DNA of 64,000 nt from Stappia indica (GCF_009789575.1 NZ_CP046908.1:2831001-2895000), one strand, 5' to 3'; counted from the first letter of the stretch, positions 38,054 through 47,748 are shown. Notes: generated by a model not told the origin, from the letters alone. Translations and numbers: made by a program.

Positions 38054-39199
38054 ATGGCCCTTGCTGCCAGCCTGGCGGCGGCACTGCTTGCCGGCACCGT
38101 TGCGACGGTCCCGGCTCTGGCGCGCGGAAAACCCCTCATGCTGTCTGCGCCCCTGAGTTTCGCGGAGCTGCCCGGCTGGGCCGGCGACGACCACGGTGCC
38201 GCCCTTGCTGCCTTCCTGCGCCATTGCCGGGACCGGCGGGCGGAACTGCCCGCCGAGCTGTCGCGGCTTTGCGCGCCGGCCCAGGCCGCCGCCGACAGCG
38301 GCGAGCCGCTGGCCGCCCGCACCTTCCTGGAACGTCATTTCGAGCCGCGCCGCATCCTCTCCGACGGGTTCGTCACCGGCTACTTCGAGCCCGAATACGA
38401 CGGTTCGCGCCGGCCGGGCGACGGCTACGACACGCCGCTTCTGGCCCGCCCGCCGGAGCTTGTGCCCCTTGCCGGCCGGCCGGCGCCGGACGGATTGCCC
38501 AAGGATGCGCCATTTGCCTTTTCGAGCGCCAATGGCGGCCTTGTCGCGCCGCCGGACCGGGGGGCGATCATGGATGGGGCGCTCGCCGGCCGGGGCCTCG
38601 AGCTCGTCTGGATGGCCGATCCGGTCGACGCGTTCTACGTCCATGTGCAGGGCTCTGCCCGCATTCGCCTGCGCGAAGGCGGCAGCCTGCGCGTCGGCTA
38701 TGCCGGCAAGACCGGCCATCCCTACAGCGCCATCGGCCGGGTGATGATCGAGCGCGGCCTTGCCGAGCCAGGCACCGTCACCATGCAGGTGCTGCGCAAG
38801 TGGCTGGCGGAAAACCCGCATGAGATCGACGGCGTCCTGCGCCGCAACCGGTCCTACATCTTCTTTCGCGAGGTGACCGAGGCAGGCGAGCACGAAGGTC
38901 CGGTCGGGGCCGCCGGACTGCCGCTGCTGCCCGGCCGCAGCCTTGCGGTCGATGCCGCGCACCACGCCTATGGCGCGCTGGTTTTCGTCTCCGCCGATCT
39001 CCCCTTGGGGCCGGACGGCGAGCAGGAGAAGTTTCATCGCCTGATGATCGCCGAGGACACGGGGTCGGCCATTATCGGCCCGGCGCGCGGCGACATCTTC
39101 TTCGGCTCGGGCGAGGAAGCTGGCGAAAAGGCCGGCCGCATTCAGCACCGGGCGGACATGGTGCTGCTGGTGCCGCGCAGGCCGGAGGCCAGGCCGTGA
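38054..39199 (+). CDS. mltA: Membrane-bound lytic murein transglycosylase A (MltA)
   Basis: 381 residues with a signal peptide (RMALAASLAAALLAGTVATVPALARG). MltA domain FVTGYFEPEYDGSRR and VGYAGKTGHPYSAIGRVMIERG; the C-terminal 3D domain IAEDTGSAIIGPARGDIFFGSG carries the catalytic Asp. It cleaves peptidoglycan with formation of 1,6-anhydromuropeptides. I do not see a clear lipobox Cys after the signal peptide. ATG 38054 or TTG 38036 as start. Stop overlaps the smr gene start. Confidence 0.92.
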   Translation: MALAASLAAALLAGTVATVPALARGKPLMLSAPLSFAELPGWAGDDHGAALAAFLRHCRDRRAELPAELSRLCAPAQAAADSGEPLAARTFLERHFEPRRILSDGFVTGYFEPEYDGSRRPGDGYDTPLLARPPELVPLAGRPAPDGLPKDAPFAFSSANGGLVAPPDRGAIMDGALAGRGLELVWMADPVDAFYVHVQGSARIRLREGGSLRVGYAGKTGHPYSAIGRVMIERGLAEPGTVTMQVLRKWLAENPHEIDGVLRRNRSYIFFREVTEAGEHEGPVGAAGLPLLPGRSLAVDAAHHAYGALVFVSADLPLGPDGEQEKFHRLMIAEDTGSAIIGPARGDIFFGSGEEAGEKAGRIQHRADMVLLVPRRPEARP

Positions 39200-39783
39200 G
39201 CCGGCGTCGTGGCCGCCAGCCCTCGCCCGAGGAGCGCCGCCTGTGGGAGCAGGTGACGGCGGATGTGGATCCGCTGGCTCCGCGCGGGCGTGCCCGTGCC
39301 GAGGCGCCGACGCCGGAACCGGAAGAGGCGCCGGCCCCGGTGCCCGCCGCTGCCCGGCCGGCCGGTCCTGCGGCCTCCGGCGCGTCTGCGCTGCGTTCGC
39401 CCGCCCAGCCGTCTCCCCCGCCCCTGTCGCCGCTCGAGCCGCGCCAGCGCCGCCGCGTCGCGCGCGGCACCCGCGCCATCGACATGCGCATCGACCTGCA
39501 TGGGTTGACCCAGGCGGAGGCGCATGTGCGGTTGCGCGGGTTCCTGTCCCATGCCCAGTCGAGCGGTGCCGGCCTGGTGCTGGTGATCACCGGCAAGGGC
39601 GCAACCGGCGGCAGCCCGGTGGCCGGCGAGCGCGGCATCCTGCGCCGCGTCGTGCCGCAATGGCTGTCCTTCCCCGAGTTTCGCCCGTTGGTGGTGGGCT
39701 TCGAGGAGGCCCACGCCGCACATGGCGGCGGCGGCGCGCTCTATGTCAGGATCCGCAAGAGCGGAAAGTGGGGGGGACGATGA
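39196..39783 (+). CDS. Smr (MutS2 C-terminal type) domain endonuclease-like protein
   Basis: 195 residues. An N-terminal charged part (SRRRGRQPSPEERRLWEQVTADVDPL) and a long Ala/Pro-rich linker lead to a Smr domain: IDMRIDLHGLTQAEAHVRL (the LDxHG-type motif), LVLVITGKG and the final ALYVRIRKSGK. Smr domains nick branched DNA or RNA. Coupled to mltA and to the XRE gene by ATGA overlaps. Confidence 0.9.
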   Translation: MSRRRGRQPSPEERRLWEQVTADVDPLAPRGRARAEAPTPEPEEAPAPVPAAARPAGPAASGASALRSPAQPSPPPLSPLEPRQRRRVARGTRAIDMRIDLHGLTQAEAHVRLRGFLSHAQSSGAGLVLVITGKGATGGSPVAGERGILRRVVPQWLSFPEFRPLVVGFEEAHAAHGGGGALYVRIRKSGKWGGR

Positions 39784-40151
39784 CGCCGTTCGGCGCCAAG
39801 CTGCGCGAGCTGCGCAAGAAGCGCGGCATCACCCTGTCGGAAATGGCCGGGGCGCTCGGCGTTTCCGCAGCCTATCTGTCGGCGCTGGAGCACGGCAAGC
39901 GCGGCCGCCCCACCTGGTACACGGTGCAGCGGATCATCGCCTTCTTCAACGTCATCTGGGACGAGGCGGAGGAGTTGCAGCGCCTCGCCGAAATCTCGGA
40001 CCCGAAGGTCTCCATCGACACGGCCGGCCTCCAGCCGGAGGCGACGGAACTGGCCAATCTGCTGGCGGCGAAGATTTCCGGCCTGTCGCGCGACAGTCTG
40101 GCCCATCTGTTGCATCAGTTGCGCGTCGCGGCGGCGCGGGACCGGATCTAG
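39780..40151 (+). CDS. XRE family transcriptional regulator
   Basis: 123 residues. The helix-turn-helix is FGAKLRELRKKRGITLSEMAGALGVSAAYLSALEHGKRGRPTW (residues 4-46); the tail is helical (NLLAAKISGLSRDSLAHLLHQL). The gene is tied to smr by an ATGA overlap and the arrangement mltA-smr-XRE is widespread in Rhizobiales, implying a housekeeping regulator. Target unknown. Confidence 0.87.
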   Translation: MTPFGAKLRELRKKRGITLSEMAGALGVSAAYLSALEHGKRGRPTWYTVQRIIAFFNVIWDEAEELQRLAEISDPKVSIDTAGLQPEATELANLLAAKISGLSRDSLAHLLHQLRVAAARDRI

Positions 40152-40315
40152 GGTCCCGGCCTCAAGGGGTACGGCACGGACTTTCGTTCTCTTGCTGCGC
40201 CTCTTGAGCGGCGCGGGCGGCAAGCGTAGGGTCCCGCAATTGCTGCCGCCGGCAAAGCCTTGAGCAGGCATGGTGCCTGCGCGACGCTGCGGCAAGAAGG
40301 ACTGCGCTGCAAGTG

Positions 40316-43144
40316 ATGACGTCGAAGACCCCCGCCCGTAGCGCCGATCCCTTCGCCGGGCTGATCGATGCCGACGCCCTGCGTCACCGGCTGACGGCGC
40401 TGACCGCGGCGACCGACGGCGACGGCTCGGATCTTGCCGTGCGCGGCCACGTTCTCAACGAGCTGAAGACGGCGATGCGCGATGCGCGCACCCGCGTCGA
40501 GGAGCTGCTCTTTGCCGATGGCGGCGGCACGCTCTGTGCCCAGCGGCTGAGCCATGTCCAGGACGAGATCCTGCGGGTGATCTTCGATTTCGCCATCCAT
40601 CACGTCTACCGGGTCAAGAACCCGTCTGCGGCCGAGCGCATGTCCATCGTCGCGGTCGGCGGCTATGGCCGCGGCACGCTGGCGCCGGGCTCGGATGTCG
40701 ACCTGCTGTTCCTGCTGCCCTACAAGCAGACGCCCTGGGGCGAGCAGATCGTCGAATACATCCTCTACATGCTGTGGGATCTCGGCCTGAAGGTCGGCCA
40801 CGCGACCCGCAGCATCGACGAATGCCTGCGCCTTGCCCGCACCGACATGACGATCCGCACCGCGCTGCTGGAGGCGCGCCACGTGTGGGGCGAGGAGCCG
40901 CTGACCGACGAGTTGATCGAGCGGTTCGACAAGAATGTCGTCGCCGGCACCGGCCCGGAATTCATCGCCGCCAAGCTGGCCGAGCGCGACGCCCGCCACA
41001 CCCGTCAGGGCACCTCGCGCTATCTGGTCGAGCCGAACGTGAAGGAAGGCAAGGGCGGTCTGCGCGATCTCAACACGCTGTTCTGGATCTCCAAATACTT
41101 CTACCGCGTGCGCTCCGGCTCGGGACTGGTGAAGGCCGGCGTCTTCACCCGCTCCGACTTCCAGCGCTTCAAGAAGGGCGAGGATTTCCTCTGGGCGGTG
41201 CGCTGCCACCTGCATTTCCTCACCGGCCGGGCCGAGGAGCGCCTGTCCTTCGACGTCCAGCGCGAGATCGCCGTCCGCCTCGGCTACACCCAGCATCCGG
41301 GCATGAAGGACGTCGAGCGCTTCATGAAGCACTACTTCCTGGTCGCCAAGGATGTCGGCGACCTGACCCGGATCTTCTGCGCCGCACTGGAGGAGCAGCA
41401 CGCCAAGGCGCCGCAGCCGCTGTCGAAGCTGATCGACCGCATCGCCTCGCGCGCCCGCCGCCAGGTCCAGACCGGCTCGCCGGATTTCGCGATCGACAAG
41501 GGGCGCCTCAACGTGGTCTCGGACACGGTGTTCGAGAAGGACCCGGTCAACCTGATTCGTCTCTTCGCCATTGCCGACCGTCACGCGGTCATGCTGCATC
41601 CGGAAATGCTGAAACTGGTGCGCCGGTCGCTGAAGCTGATCACCGCACAGGTGCGCGAGGACCCGGAGGCGAACCGCCTGTTCCTGCAGGTGCTGACCTC
41701 GCGCAACGATCCCGAGACCGTGTTGCGCAAGATGAACGAGACCGGCGTGCTCGGCCGCTTCGTGCCCGACTTCGGCAAGGTCGTGGCGATGATGCAGTTC
41801 TCCATGTACCACCACTACACGGTGGACGAGCATCTGATCCGCTCCATCGGCGTGCTGGGCGAAATCGAGCGCGGCGAGGCCGGCGAGGACCATCCGCTCT
41901 CCACCGACATCATCAAGACGATCCAGAACCGCAAGGTGCTGTTCGTCGCCATGTTCCTTCACGACATCGCCAAGGGCCGGCCGGAGGACCATTCCATTGC
42001 GGGTGCGCGCATCGCCCGCCGCCTGTGCCCGCGCCTCGGCCTGACGCCGCCGGAGACGGAAACCGTCGCCTGGCTGGTCGAGCATCACCTGGACATGAGC
42101 ACGATCGCCCAGTCGCGGGACCTTGCCGACCGGAAGACCATCGAGGATTTCGCCCGCGAGGTGCAGAGCGTCGAGCGGCTGAAGCTGCTGCTGATCCTCA
42201 CCGTTGCCGACATCCGTGCCGTCGGGCCGAATGTCTTCAACGGCTGGAAGGGCCAGCTGCTGCGCACGCTCTACTACGAATGCGAGCCGGTGCTGACCGG
42301 CGGTCACAGCCTGTTGCCGCACGACATGCGGGTCGAGGCGGCCAAGCGCGAACTGGCCGAGATGCTGAGCGCCTGGAACAGGGACGAGCTTGCCGCCTAT
42401 CTGGAGCGCCACTATCCGGCCTACTGGCTGCGCGTGCCGCTTGAGCGCAAGATCGCCGACGCCGAGATGATCCGTGCCGCCGACCGGGCCAGAACCGGCT
42501 TTTCCTCGCGTGTCGTCACCCATGCCTTCGAGGGGGTGACCGAGATCACCGTGCTGGCGGCCGACCATCCGCGGCTGCTGTCGACCATTGCCGGGGCCTG
42601 TTTCGTCGCCGGGGCCAACATCGTCGATGCGCAGATCGACACGACGACGGACGGTTTCGCGCTCGATACGATCTACATTTCCCGCGAGCTGCCGGGCGAC
42701 GACGACGAGATCCGCCGCGGCGAGCGCGTCTGCCGGCTGATCGAGAAGGCGCTGCGCGGCGAGGAGCGGCTGCCGGACAGCGTCGCCCGCAAGGCGGCCT
42801 CGCGCAGCCGCGTGAAGGCCTTCCGCGTTGAGACGGAGGTGCTGGTCAACAATTCCTGGTCGAACCGCTACACGGTGCTGGAAATCTCCTGCCTCGACCG
42901 GCCCGGTCTGCTCTACGATCTCACGCGCGCGATCTCCGGCCTCAATCTCAACATCAATTCCGCTCATATCGCGACTTTCGGCGAGCGGGCCGTCGATGTT
43001 TTCTATGTCACCGACCTCACCGGCCAGAAGATCGGCAATATCGGCCGGCAGAATGCGATCCGCGAACGCCTGCGCGAAGCGGTCGAGGGGGAGGCGGCGG
43101 AAGAGCCGGCCCGCCGCCGGCCGCGCCGCGCCGGGGTGGCCTGA
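40316..43144 (+). CDS. glnD: Bifunctional uridylyltransferase/uridylyl-removing enzyme GlnD
   Basis: 942 residues, the main nitrogen sensor. It uridylylates PII proteins under nitrogen limitation and removes UMP when glutamine is high. Nucleotidyltransferase domain GGYGRGTLAPGSDVDLLFL (about 115-133), HD domain VAMFLHDIAKGRPEDHS (about 543-559) and two C-terminal ACT domains (EITVLAADHPRLLSTIAGACF and LEISCLDRPGLLYDLTRAI). ATG 40316 is preferred over the GTG three bases upstream. Followed by murJ, the usual Rhizobiales neighbour. Confidence 0.96.
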   Translation: MTSKTPARSADPFAGLIDADALRHRLTALTAATDGDGSDLAVRGHVLNELKTAMRDARTRVEELLFADGGGTLCAQRLSHVQDEILRVIFDFAIHHVYRVKNPSAAERMSIVAVGGYGRGTLAPGSDVDLLFLLPYKQTPWGEQIVEYILYMLWDLGLKVGHATRSIDECLRLARTDMTIRTALLEARHVWGEEPLTDELIERFDKNVVAGTGPEFIAAKLAERDARHTRQGTSRYLVEPNVKEGKGGLRDLNTLFWISKYFYRVRSGSGLVKAGVFTRSDFQRFKKGEDFLWAVRCHLHFLTGRAEERLSFDVQREIAVRLGYTQHPGMKDVERFMKHYFLVAKDVGDLTRIFCAALEEQHAKAPQPLSKLIDRIASRARRQVQTGSPDFAIDKGRLNVVSDTVFEKDPVNLIRLFAIADRHAVMLHPEMLKLVRRSLKLITAQVREDPEANRLFLQVLTSRNDPETVLRKMNETGVLGRFVPDFGKVVAMMQFSMYHHYTVDEHLIRSIGVLGEIERGEAGEDHPLSTDIIKTIQNRKVLFVAMFLHDIAKGRPEDHSIAGARIARRLCPRLGLTPPETETVAWLVEHHLDMSTIAQSRDLADRKTIEDFAREVQSVERLKLLLILTVADIRAVGPNVFNGWKGQLLRTLYYECEPVLTGGHSLLPHDMRVEAAKRELAEMLSAWNRDELAAYLERHYPAYWLRVPLERKIADAEMIRAADRARTGFSSRVVTHAFEGVTEITVLAADHPRLLSTIAGACFVAGANIVDAQIDTTTDGFALDTIYISRELPGDDDEIRRGERVCRLIEKALRGEERLPDSVARKAASRSRVKAFRVETEVLVNNSWSNRYTVLEISCLDRPGLLYDLTRAISGLNLNINSAHIATFGERAVDVFYVTDLTGQKIGNIGRQNAIRERLREAVEGEAAEEPARRRPRRAGVA

Positions 43145-43210
43145 CGAAACGCCTGCCCACCTGTGATCGTCGATGCGATTTCCTGCCACTCCTGAACGGA
43201 ACCTCCGCCC

Positions 43211-44833
43211 ATGGCCGGCTCTATGAGTCTCTTGCGCAACTTCGCCACCGTCGGCGGCGCCACCATGGCGAGCCGCGTCCTCGGCTTCGTGCGCGACGTG
43301 ATGATCGCCGCCTTTGCCGGGGCAGGTCCGGTGGCGGACGCCTTCTTCGTCGCCTTCCGCCTGCCCAACCTGTTCCGCCGGCTGTTCGCGGAAGGCGCGT
43401 TCAACTCCGCTTTCGTGCCGCTGTTCGCAAGGGCGCTGGAAGAGGAGGGCGATGCGGGCGCGCGCCGCTTTGCCGGCGAGATCATGGCGGCGCTGCTGTG
43501 GACGCTGCTGGCGCTCACCGCCATTGCCTTCGTCGCCATGCAGGGCCTCGTCTTCCTGCTTGCCCCGGGCTTTACCGAGGATCCGTCGAAGTTCGACCTG
43601 GCGGTGCTGCTGTCGCGCATCACCTTCCCGTATCTGCTGTGCATGTCGCTGGTCGCCTTCCTGTCCGGCATCCTCAACACCTATCGGCGTTTCGCGGCCG
43701 CCGCCTTCGCGCCCGTCGTCCTCAACCTGGTGATGATCTCGGTGCTTGCCGGCATCTGGTATGCGGGGCTGGAGCCGGGCACGACCCTCGGCGTTGTGCT
43801 GGCCAGCGGTGTTGCGGTGGCCGGTTTCGCCCAGCTGGCGCTGCTGGTCGTCGCCGTGCGCCACATGGGCTTTTCGGTGCCGTTCCGCCGCCCGCGACTG
43901 ACCGCCGGCGTCCGGCGGCTGTGCAAGCTCGGCGTTCCGGGCGTGCTCGCCGGGGGCATCACCCAGATCAACATCGTCGTCGGCACGGTGATCGCCTCGG
44001 CCCAGGCCGGTGCGGTTTCCTATCTCTACTATGCCGACCGCATCTACCAGCTGCCGCTTGGCGTCGTCGGCATCGCCATCGGCGTGGTGCTCCTGCCGGA
44101 CCTGTCGCGCTCGCTGCGCGCCGGCGAAGACGGGCAGGCCAACGGCACGCTGAACCGGGCGATGGAATTCGCCCTCGCCCTGACCCTGCCGGCGACCATC
44201 GCGCTGATCGCGGTGCCCGAGCCCATCGTCTCGGTGCTCTACCAGCGCGGCGAATTCGGCGCGGAGGCGGCGAGCGCCACGACCACGGCCCTGATCGCCT
44301 TCGCCCTCGGCCTGCCGGCCTTCGTGCTCAACAAGGTGTTCTCGCCCGGCTTCTTCGCCCGCGAGGACACGGTGACGCCGATGTGGTTCGCGGGCATCGG
44401 CATGGCGGTCAACGTGATCGGCGCGCTGGCCCTGGCGCCGGTGCTCGGCCATGTCGGCATCGCGCTCGCCACATCGCTGGCCGGCTGGGTGAATGCCGGC
44501 CTGCTCGGCGCAGCCCTGTGGCGGCGCGGTCATTTCCGCGTGGACCACGGCGCGCGGCGCCGGCTGCCGCTGCTGGCGCTCGCCAGCCTTGCCATGGGCG
44601 CCGGCCTGCTGCTCGGCGACTGGGTGCTGGCGCCGTTGCTCGGCGCGCCCTCGGTGCTGGTGCGCTTTGCTGCCCTCGGCGTGCTGGTGCTGGCCGGCAT
44701 GGTCCTGTTCGCCGGCTTCGTCCAGCTGACCGGTGCGGTCGACCTGAAGGGCTATGTCGCCCGTGCAAGGGCGGCGAGGGCCCGTCGCCGGACCGCCCCG
44801 CCGCCGCAGGCGCCGGAAGATCCGCTCGGATAG
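43211..44833 (+). CDS. murJ: Lipid II flippase MurJ (MviN)
   Basis: 540 residues, about 14 membrane helices, MOP superfamily. N-terminal SLLRNFATVGGATMASRVLGFVRDVMIAAFAGAGPVADAFFVAFRLPNLFRRLFAEGAF is the MurJ hallmark with the charged cavity Arg residues. Translocates lipid II to the periplasmic side for cell-wall synthesis. 66 bp after glnD. Confidence 0.96.
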   Translation: MAGSMSLLRNFATVGGATMASRVLGFVRDVMIAAFAGAGPVADAFFVAFRLPNLFRRLFAEGAFNSAFVPLFARALEEEGDAGARRFAGEIMAALLWTLLALTAIAFVAMQGLVFLLAPGFTEDPSKFDLAVLLSRITFPYLLCMSLVAFLSGILNTYRRFAAAAFAPVVLNLVMISVLAGIWYAGLEPGTTLGVVLASGVAVAGFAQLALLVVAVRHMGFSVPFRRPRLTAGVRRLCKLGVPGVLAGGITQINIVVGTVIASAQAGAVSYLYYADRIYQLPLGVVGIAIGVVLLPDLSRSLRAGEDGQANGTLNRAMEFALALTLPATIALIAVPEPIVSVLYQRGEFGAEAASATTTALIAFALGLPAFVLNKVFSPGFFAREDTVTPMWFAGIGMAVNVIGALALAPVLGHVGIALATSLAGWVNAGLLGAALWRRGHFRVDHGARRRLPLLALASLAMGAGLLLGDWVLAPLLGAPSVLVRFAALGVLVLAGMVLFAGFVQLTGAVDLKGYVARARAARARRRTAPPPQAPEDPLG

Positions 44834-44906
44834 GCTGCAGGGGCGTCGGCACGGCAAGCGGAAGCAGAGCGCGCCTGCCGCGTGAAAAAGCTGCGCCGGC
44901 TCAATT

Positions 44907-44924
44907 TTTGACCAAACGATCAAA
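44907..44924. promoter_or_regulatory. Inverted repeat TTTGA-N8-TCAAA upstream of the BMP operon
   Basis: TTTGACCAAACGATCAAA lies in the 269-bp gap before the binding-protein gene, in a locally AT-rich stretch. A likely site for a purine- or sugar-responsive repressor; it also contains TTGACC, which could serve as a -35 box, but I see no matching -10. The regulator is not adjacent. Confidence 0.45.
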
Positions 44925-45102
44925 CTTTGTCCATTTGTTCAAGAAAGCGCGGCGGCCGGCATCTGCCTCCATTGTGAGCGTGCCTGGAATGTGGTCCAAT
45001 TTGCCTCGCCGCGCGAAGAGCCGCCCATGCGCCTTTGCCGGCCGACGAACATCGGCCCGTGCCAGTTGCGCATGAGCGCCGCATCCTGCGAGGGGGAGTC
45101 AG

Positions 45103-46107
45103 ATGGCAATCAACGATCATTTCGCCTGGACGCGCCGGGCCGTCCTCGGACTTGTCGCATCGCTCGCCGTCATGGCGGGCGGCGTGCCGGCAATCGCCAA
45201 GGACAAGCCGCTGAAGGTGGCCGCGATCTACACCGTGCCGGTCGAGCAGCAGTGGGTCGGGCGCATCCACAAGGCGCTGCAGGCGGCGCAGGCGCGCGGA
45301 GACGTGACCTACACCTACTCCGAGAACGTCGCCAACACCGACTATGAGCGCGTCATGCGCGAATATGCCGAGGGCGGCATGGACCTGATCATCGGCGAGG
45401 CGTTCGCCGTGGAGCGTGCGGCGCGCAGCGTTGCGGCCGAGTATCCGGACATCGCCTTCCTGATGGGCTCGTCCTTCGGGCCGGCCCAGCCGAACTTCGC
45501 CGTCTTCGACAACTGGATCCACGAGCCGAGCTACCTGACCGGCATGATCGCCGGCAAGGCGACCAAGTCGAACGTCATCGGCATGGTCGGCGGCTACGCC
45601 ATCCCCGAGGTCAACCGCCTGATGAACGCCTTCATGGAAGGCGCGCTGGCGGTCAACCCGGACGTCAAGTTCCTCGTGACCTTCATCAACTCCTGGTACG
45701 ACCCGCCGAAGGCCAAGGAGTCGGCCTTCGCGATGGTCGACAAGGGCGCGGACATTCTCTACGCCGAACGCTTCGGCGTCTCCGACGCGGCCAAGGAGAA
45801 GGGCATCCTCGCCATCGGCAACGTCATCGACACGGCCGGCGACTATCCCGGCACGATCCTCGCCAGCGCCCTGTGGCACATGGAGCCGACCATCGACCGG
45901 GTGATTGAGGCGGTGGCCTCCGACAGCTTCGAGCCTTCGGATTACGGCCAGTATTCCTTCATGTCCTATGGCGGCGGCAGCTTCGTCGTCGACGAGAGCC
46001 TTGCCGATGCGGAGGCCGTCAAGGCGTCCCGCGAGAAGGAGAAGGAAATTCTCGACGGGCTGTTCCGCGTCAACGTCAACGACGCCGAGCCCAAGTCGAC
46101 GATGTGA
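45103..46107 (+). CDS. BMP family ABC transporter substrate-binding protein
   Basis: 334 residues, PnrA-like/Bmp family (PF02608). N-terminus WTRRAVLGLVASLAVMAGG is a twin-arginine-like signal. Mature protein begins KVAAIYTVPVEQQWVGRIHKAL, with NTDYERVMREYAEGGMDLIIGEAF and GMVGGYAIPEVNRLMNAFMEGAL typical of the fold. BMP proteins bind purine nucleosides or related ligands. First gene of a four-gene ABC operon with a GGGGGAG ribosome site; a hairpin follows it. Confidence 0.9.
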   Translation: MAINDHFAWTRRAVLGLVASLAVMAGGVPAIAKDKPLKVAAIYTVPVEQQWVGRIHKALQAAQARGDVTYTYSENVANTDYERVMREYAEGGMDLIIGEAFAVERAARSVAAEYPDIAFLMGSSFGPAQPNFAVFDNWIHEPSYLTGMIAGKATKSNVIGMVGGYAIPEVNRLMNAFMEGALAVNPDVKFLVTFINSWYDPPKAKESAFAMVDKGADILYAERFGVSDAAKEKGILAIGNVIDTAGDYPGTILASALWHMEPTIDRVIEAVASDSFEPSDYGQYSFMSYGGGSFVVDESLADAEAVKASREKEKEILDGLFRVNVNDAEPKSTM

Positions 46108-46118
46108 TCGTCTGATCG

Positions 46119-46166
46119 CGGCCCGCCTCCTGGTCTCGGCCCGAGATCGGGGGCGGGCCGTCCTTT
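46119..46166 (+). terminator. Attenuator-like hairpin between the BMP and ATPase genes
   Basis: Nine-base stem CGGCCCGCC (46119-46127) with GGCGGGCCG (46152-46160), containing an inner CTCGG/CCGAG stem, followed by TCCTTTT. Placed between a binding-protein gene and its ATPase, it would lower downstream transcription or stabilise the upstream message. Confidence 0.7.
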
Positions 46167-46191
46167 TGTCCTGCCCTGCCCCGGAGTGGAG

Positions 46192-47748
46192 ATGAGCGAC
46201 CCGCTGCACGGACGGCCGCACGAGCGCAAGGTCGTGCTGTCGCTTGCCGGCATCACCAAGCGCTTCGGCGCGATGACCGCCAACGAGGCGGTCGATCTCG
46301 ATCTGCATGCCGGCGAGATCGTCGCCCTGCTGGGCGAGAACGGCGCCGGCAAGACCACGCTCATGAACATCCTGTTCGGCCACTATGTCGCCGACGAGGG
46401 AGAGGTGCGCATCGCCGGCCCCGAGGGGCAGCTCGTGCTGCTGGAGCCCGGCTCGCCCCATGCGGCGCTCAACGCCGGCATCGGCATGGTGCACCAGCAT
46501 TTCGCGCTGGCCGAGAACCTGACCGCCTTCGAGAACATCGTGCTCGGCACCCGGCCGCTGCTGTCCCCCTCCACCTCCTCGCGCGCCGACCGGCAGCGGC
46601 TGGAGGCGTTGATGCGCGACAGCGGGCTGACGGTGGACCTGGACCTTCGCGTCTCGCGCCTTTCGGTCGGCGAGCAGCAGCGCGTGGAAATCCTCAAGGC
46701 GCTGTATCGCGATGCCCGCGTGCTGGTTCTGGACGAGCCGACCGCCGTGTTGACGCCGCAGGAATCCGAGGGGCTTTTTGCCACCCTGCGCCAGCTGGCC
46801 GGCAAGGGCCTTGCCATCGTCTTCATCTCGCACAAGCTCGCCGAGGTGCTCAGCGCGTCCGACCGGGTGGCCGTGCTGCGCATGGGCCGCAAGGTCGCCG
46901 ACCTGCCGACCGCCGAGTGCGACCGCCAGAAGCTCGCCGAGCTGATGGTCGGCCATTCCCTCTCCCAGAGCCGGCGCGAACCGCGCACGCCCGGCGATGT
47001 GCTGCTGGCGCTCGAGGGCGTCTCCGCCGGCACCGGCCGTGAGGCGGTCAGGGACCTGTCGCTGGCCCTGCGCTCGGGAGAAATCCTCGGTGTCGCCGGC
47101 GTCTCCGGCAATGGACAGGCGATGTTCGCCCGTCTCGTCTCCGGTCTGGAGCGGGCAACCTCCGGGCGCATCCTGCTTTCGGGGCGCGACGTCACGGCGG
47201 GGGATGCGCGCGCGATGATCGCCGCCGGCATTGCCCGGATTCCGGAGGATCGCCACCGCGACGGCATCGTCGGGGCGATGAGCGTCGCCGAGAACCTGGT
47301 GATCGAGGAGATCCGTTCCGCCCGCTACCAGCGCCTCGGCTTCCTCGATTTCGGCGCCATTGCCGCCCGTGCCCGCGAGGCGATCGCAGCCCACGACATC
47401 CGCTGCCGGGGCGGTTCCGCTATCTCGCGGCTGCTGTCTGGCGGCAACATCCAGAAGATCGTGCTGGCCCGCACCCTCGACGCCGAGCCGGCAGTGGTGC
47501 TGGCCGCGCAGCCCTCGCGCGGGCTCGACATCGGCGCCACCGGCGAGGTGCATCGCCGCCTGCTCGCCGCGCGGGCGCGCGGGGCCGGCGTCATCCTGAT
47601 CTCCGAAGATCTCGACGAGCTCTTCGCCCTGTCCGACCGCATCGCGGTGATCCATCGCGGCCAGCTGAGCGCGGCGCGCGATGCCGACGAGCTCGACCGC
47701 GCCACTGTCGGCCTGATGATGGCCGGCCACGCGGAGGAGGCTGCATGA
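46192..47748 (+). CDS. Nucleoside/sugar-type ABC transporter ATP-binding protein (two ATPase domains)
   Basis: 518 residues, two fused ABC domains. Domain 1 is complete: Walker A GENGAGKTT (about 50), LSVGEQQRVEILKALYR signature, LVLDEPTAVLTPQE Walker B. Domain 2 has a degenerate Walker A (GVAGVSGNGQAMFARL) but a good signature LSGGNIQKIVLAR and AAQPSRGLDIGA, as usual in RbsA/NupA-like proteins. Energises import with the BMP protein and two permeases. ATG 46192 (GTG 46186 possible). Confidence 0.91.
   Translation: MSDPLHGRPHERKVVLSLAGITKRFGAMTANEAVDLDLHAGEIVALLGENGAGKTTLMNILFGHYVADEGEVRIAGPEGQLVLLEPGSPHAALNAGIGMVHQHFALAENLTAFENIVLGTRPLLSPSTSSRADRQRLEALMRDSGLTVDLDLRVSRLSVGEQQRVEILKALYRDARVLVLDEPTAVLTPQESEGLFATLRQLAGKGLAIVFISHKLAEVLSASDRVAVLRMGRKVADLPTAECDRQKLAELMVGHSLSQSRREPRTPGDVLLALEGVSAGTGREAVRDLSLALRSGEILGVAGVSGNGQAMFARLVSGLERATSGRILLSGRDVTAGDARAMIAAGIARIPEDRHRDGIVGAMSVAENLVIEEIRSARYQRLGFLDFGAIAARAREAIAAHDIRCRGGSAISRLLSGGNIQKIVLARTLDAEPAVVLAAQPSRGLDIGATGEVHRRLLAARARGAGVILISEDLDELFALSDRIAVIHRGQLSAARDADELDRATVGLMMAGHAEEAA

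Noticed and set aside
40148-44923. Very long open frame on the minus strand opposite glnD and murJ (about 1590 codons).
   Set aside because: It is the antisense shadow of two certain core genes in high-GC DNA; the translation is His/Arg/Gln/Gly-rich with no family motif and no ribosome site.
47090-47160. Degenerate second Walker A in the BMP-linked ATPase as a sign of inactivation.
   Set aside because: This degeneration is normal in RbsA/NupA-type two-domain ATPases.
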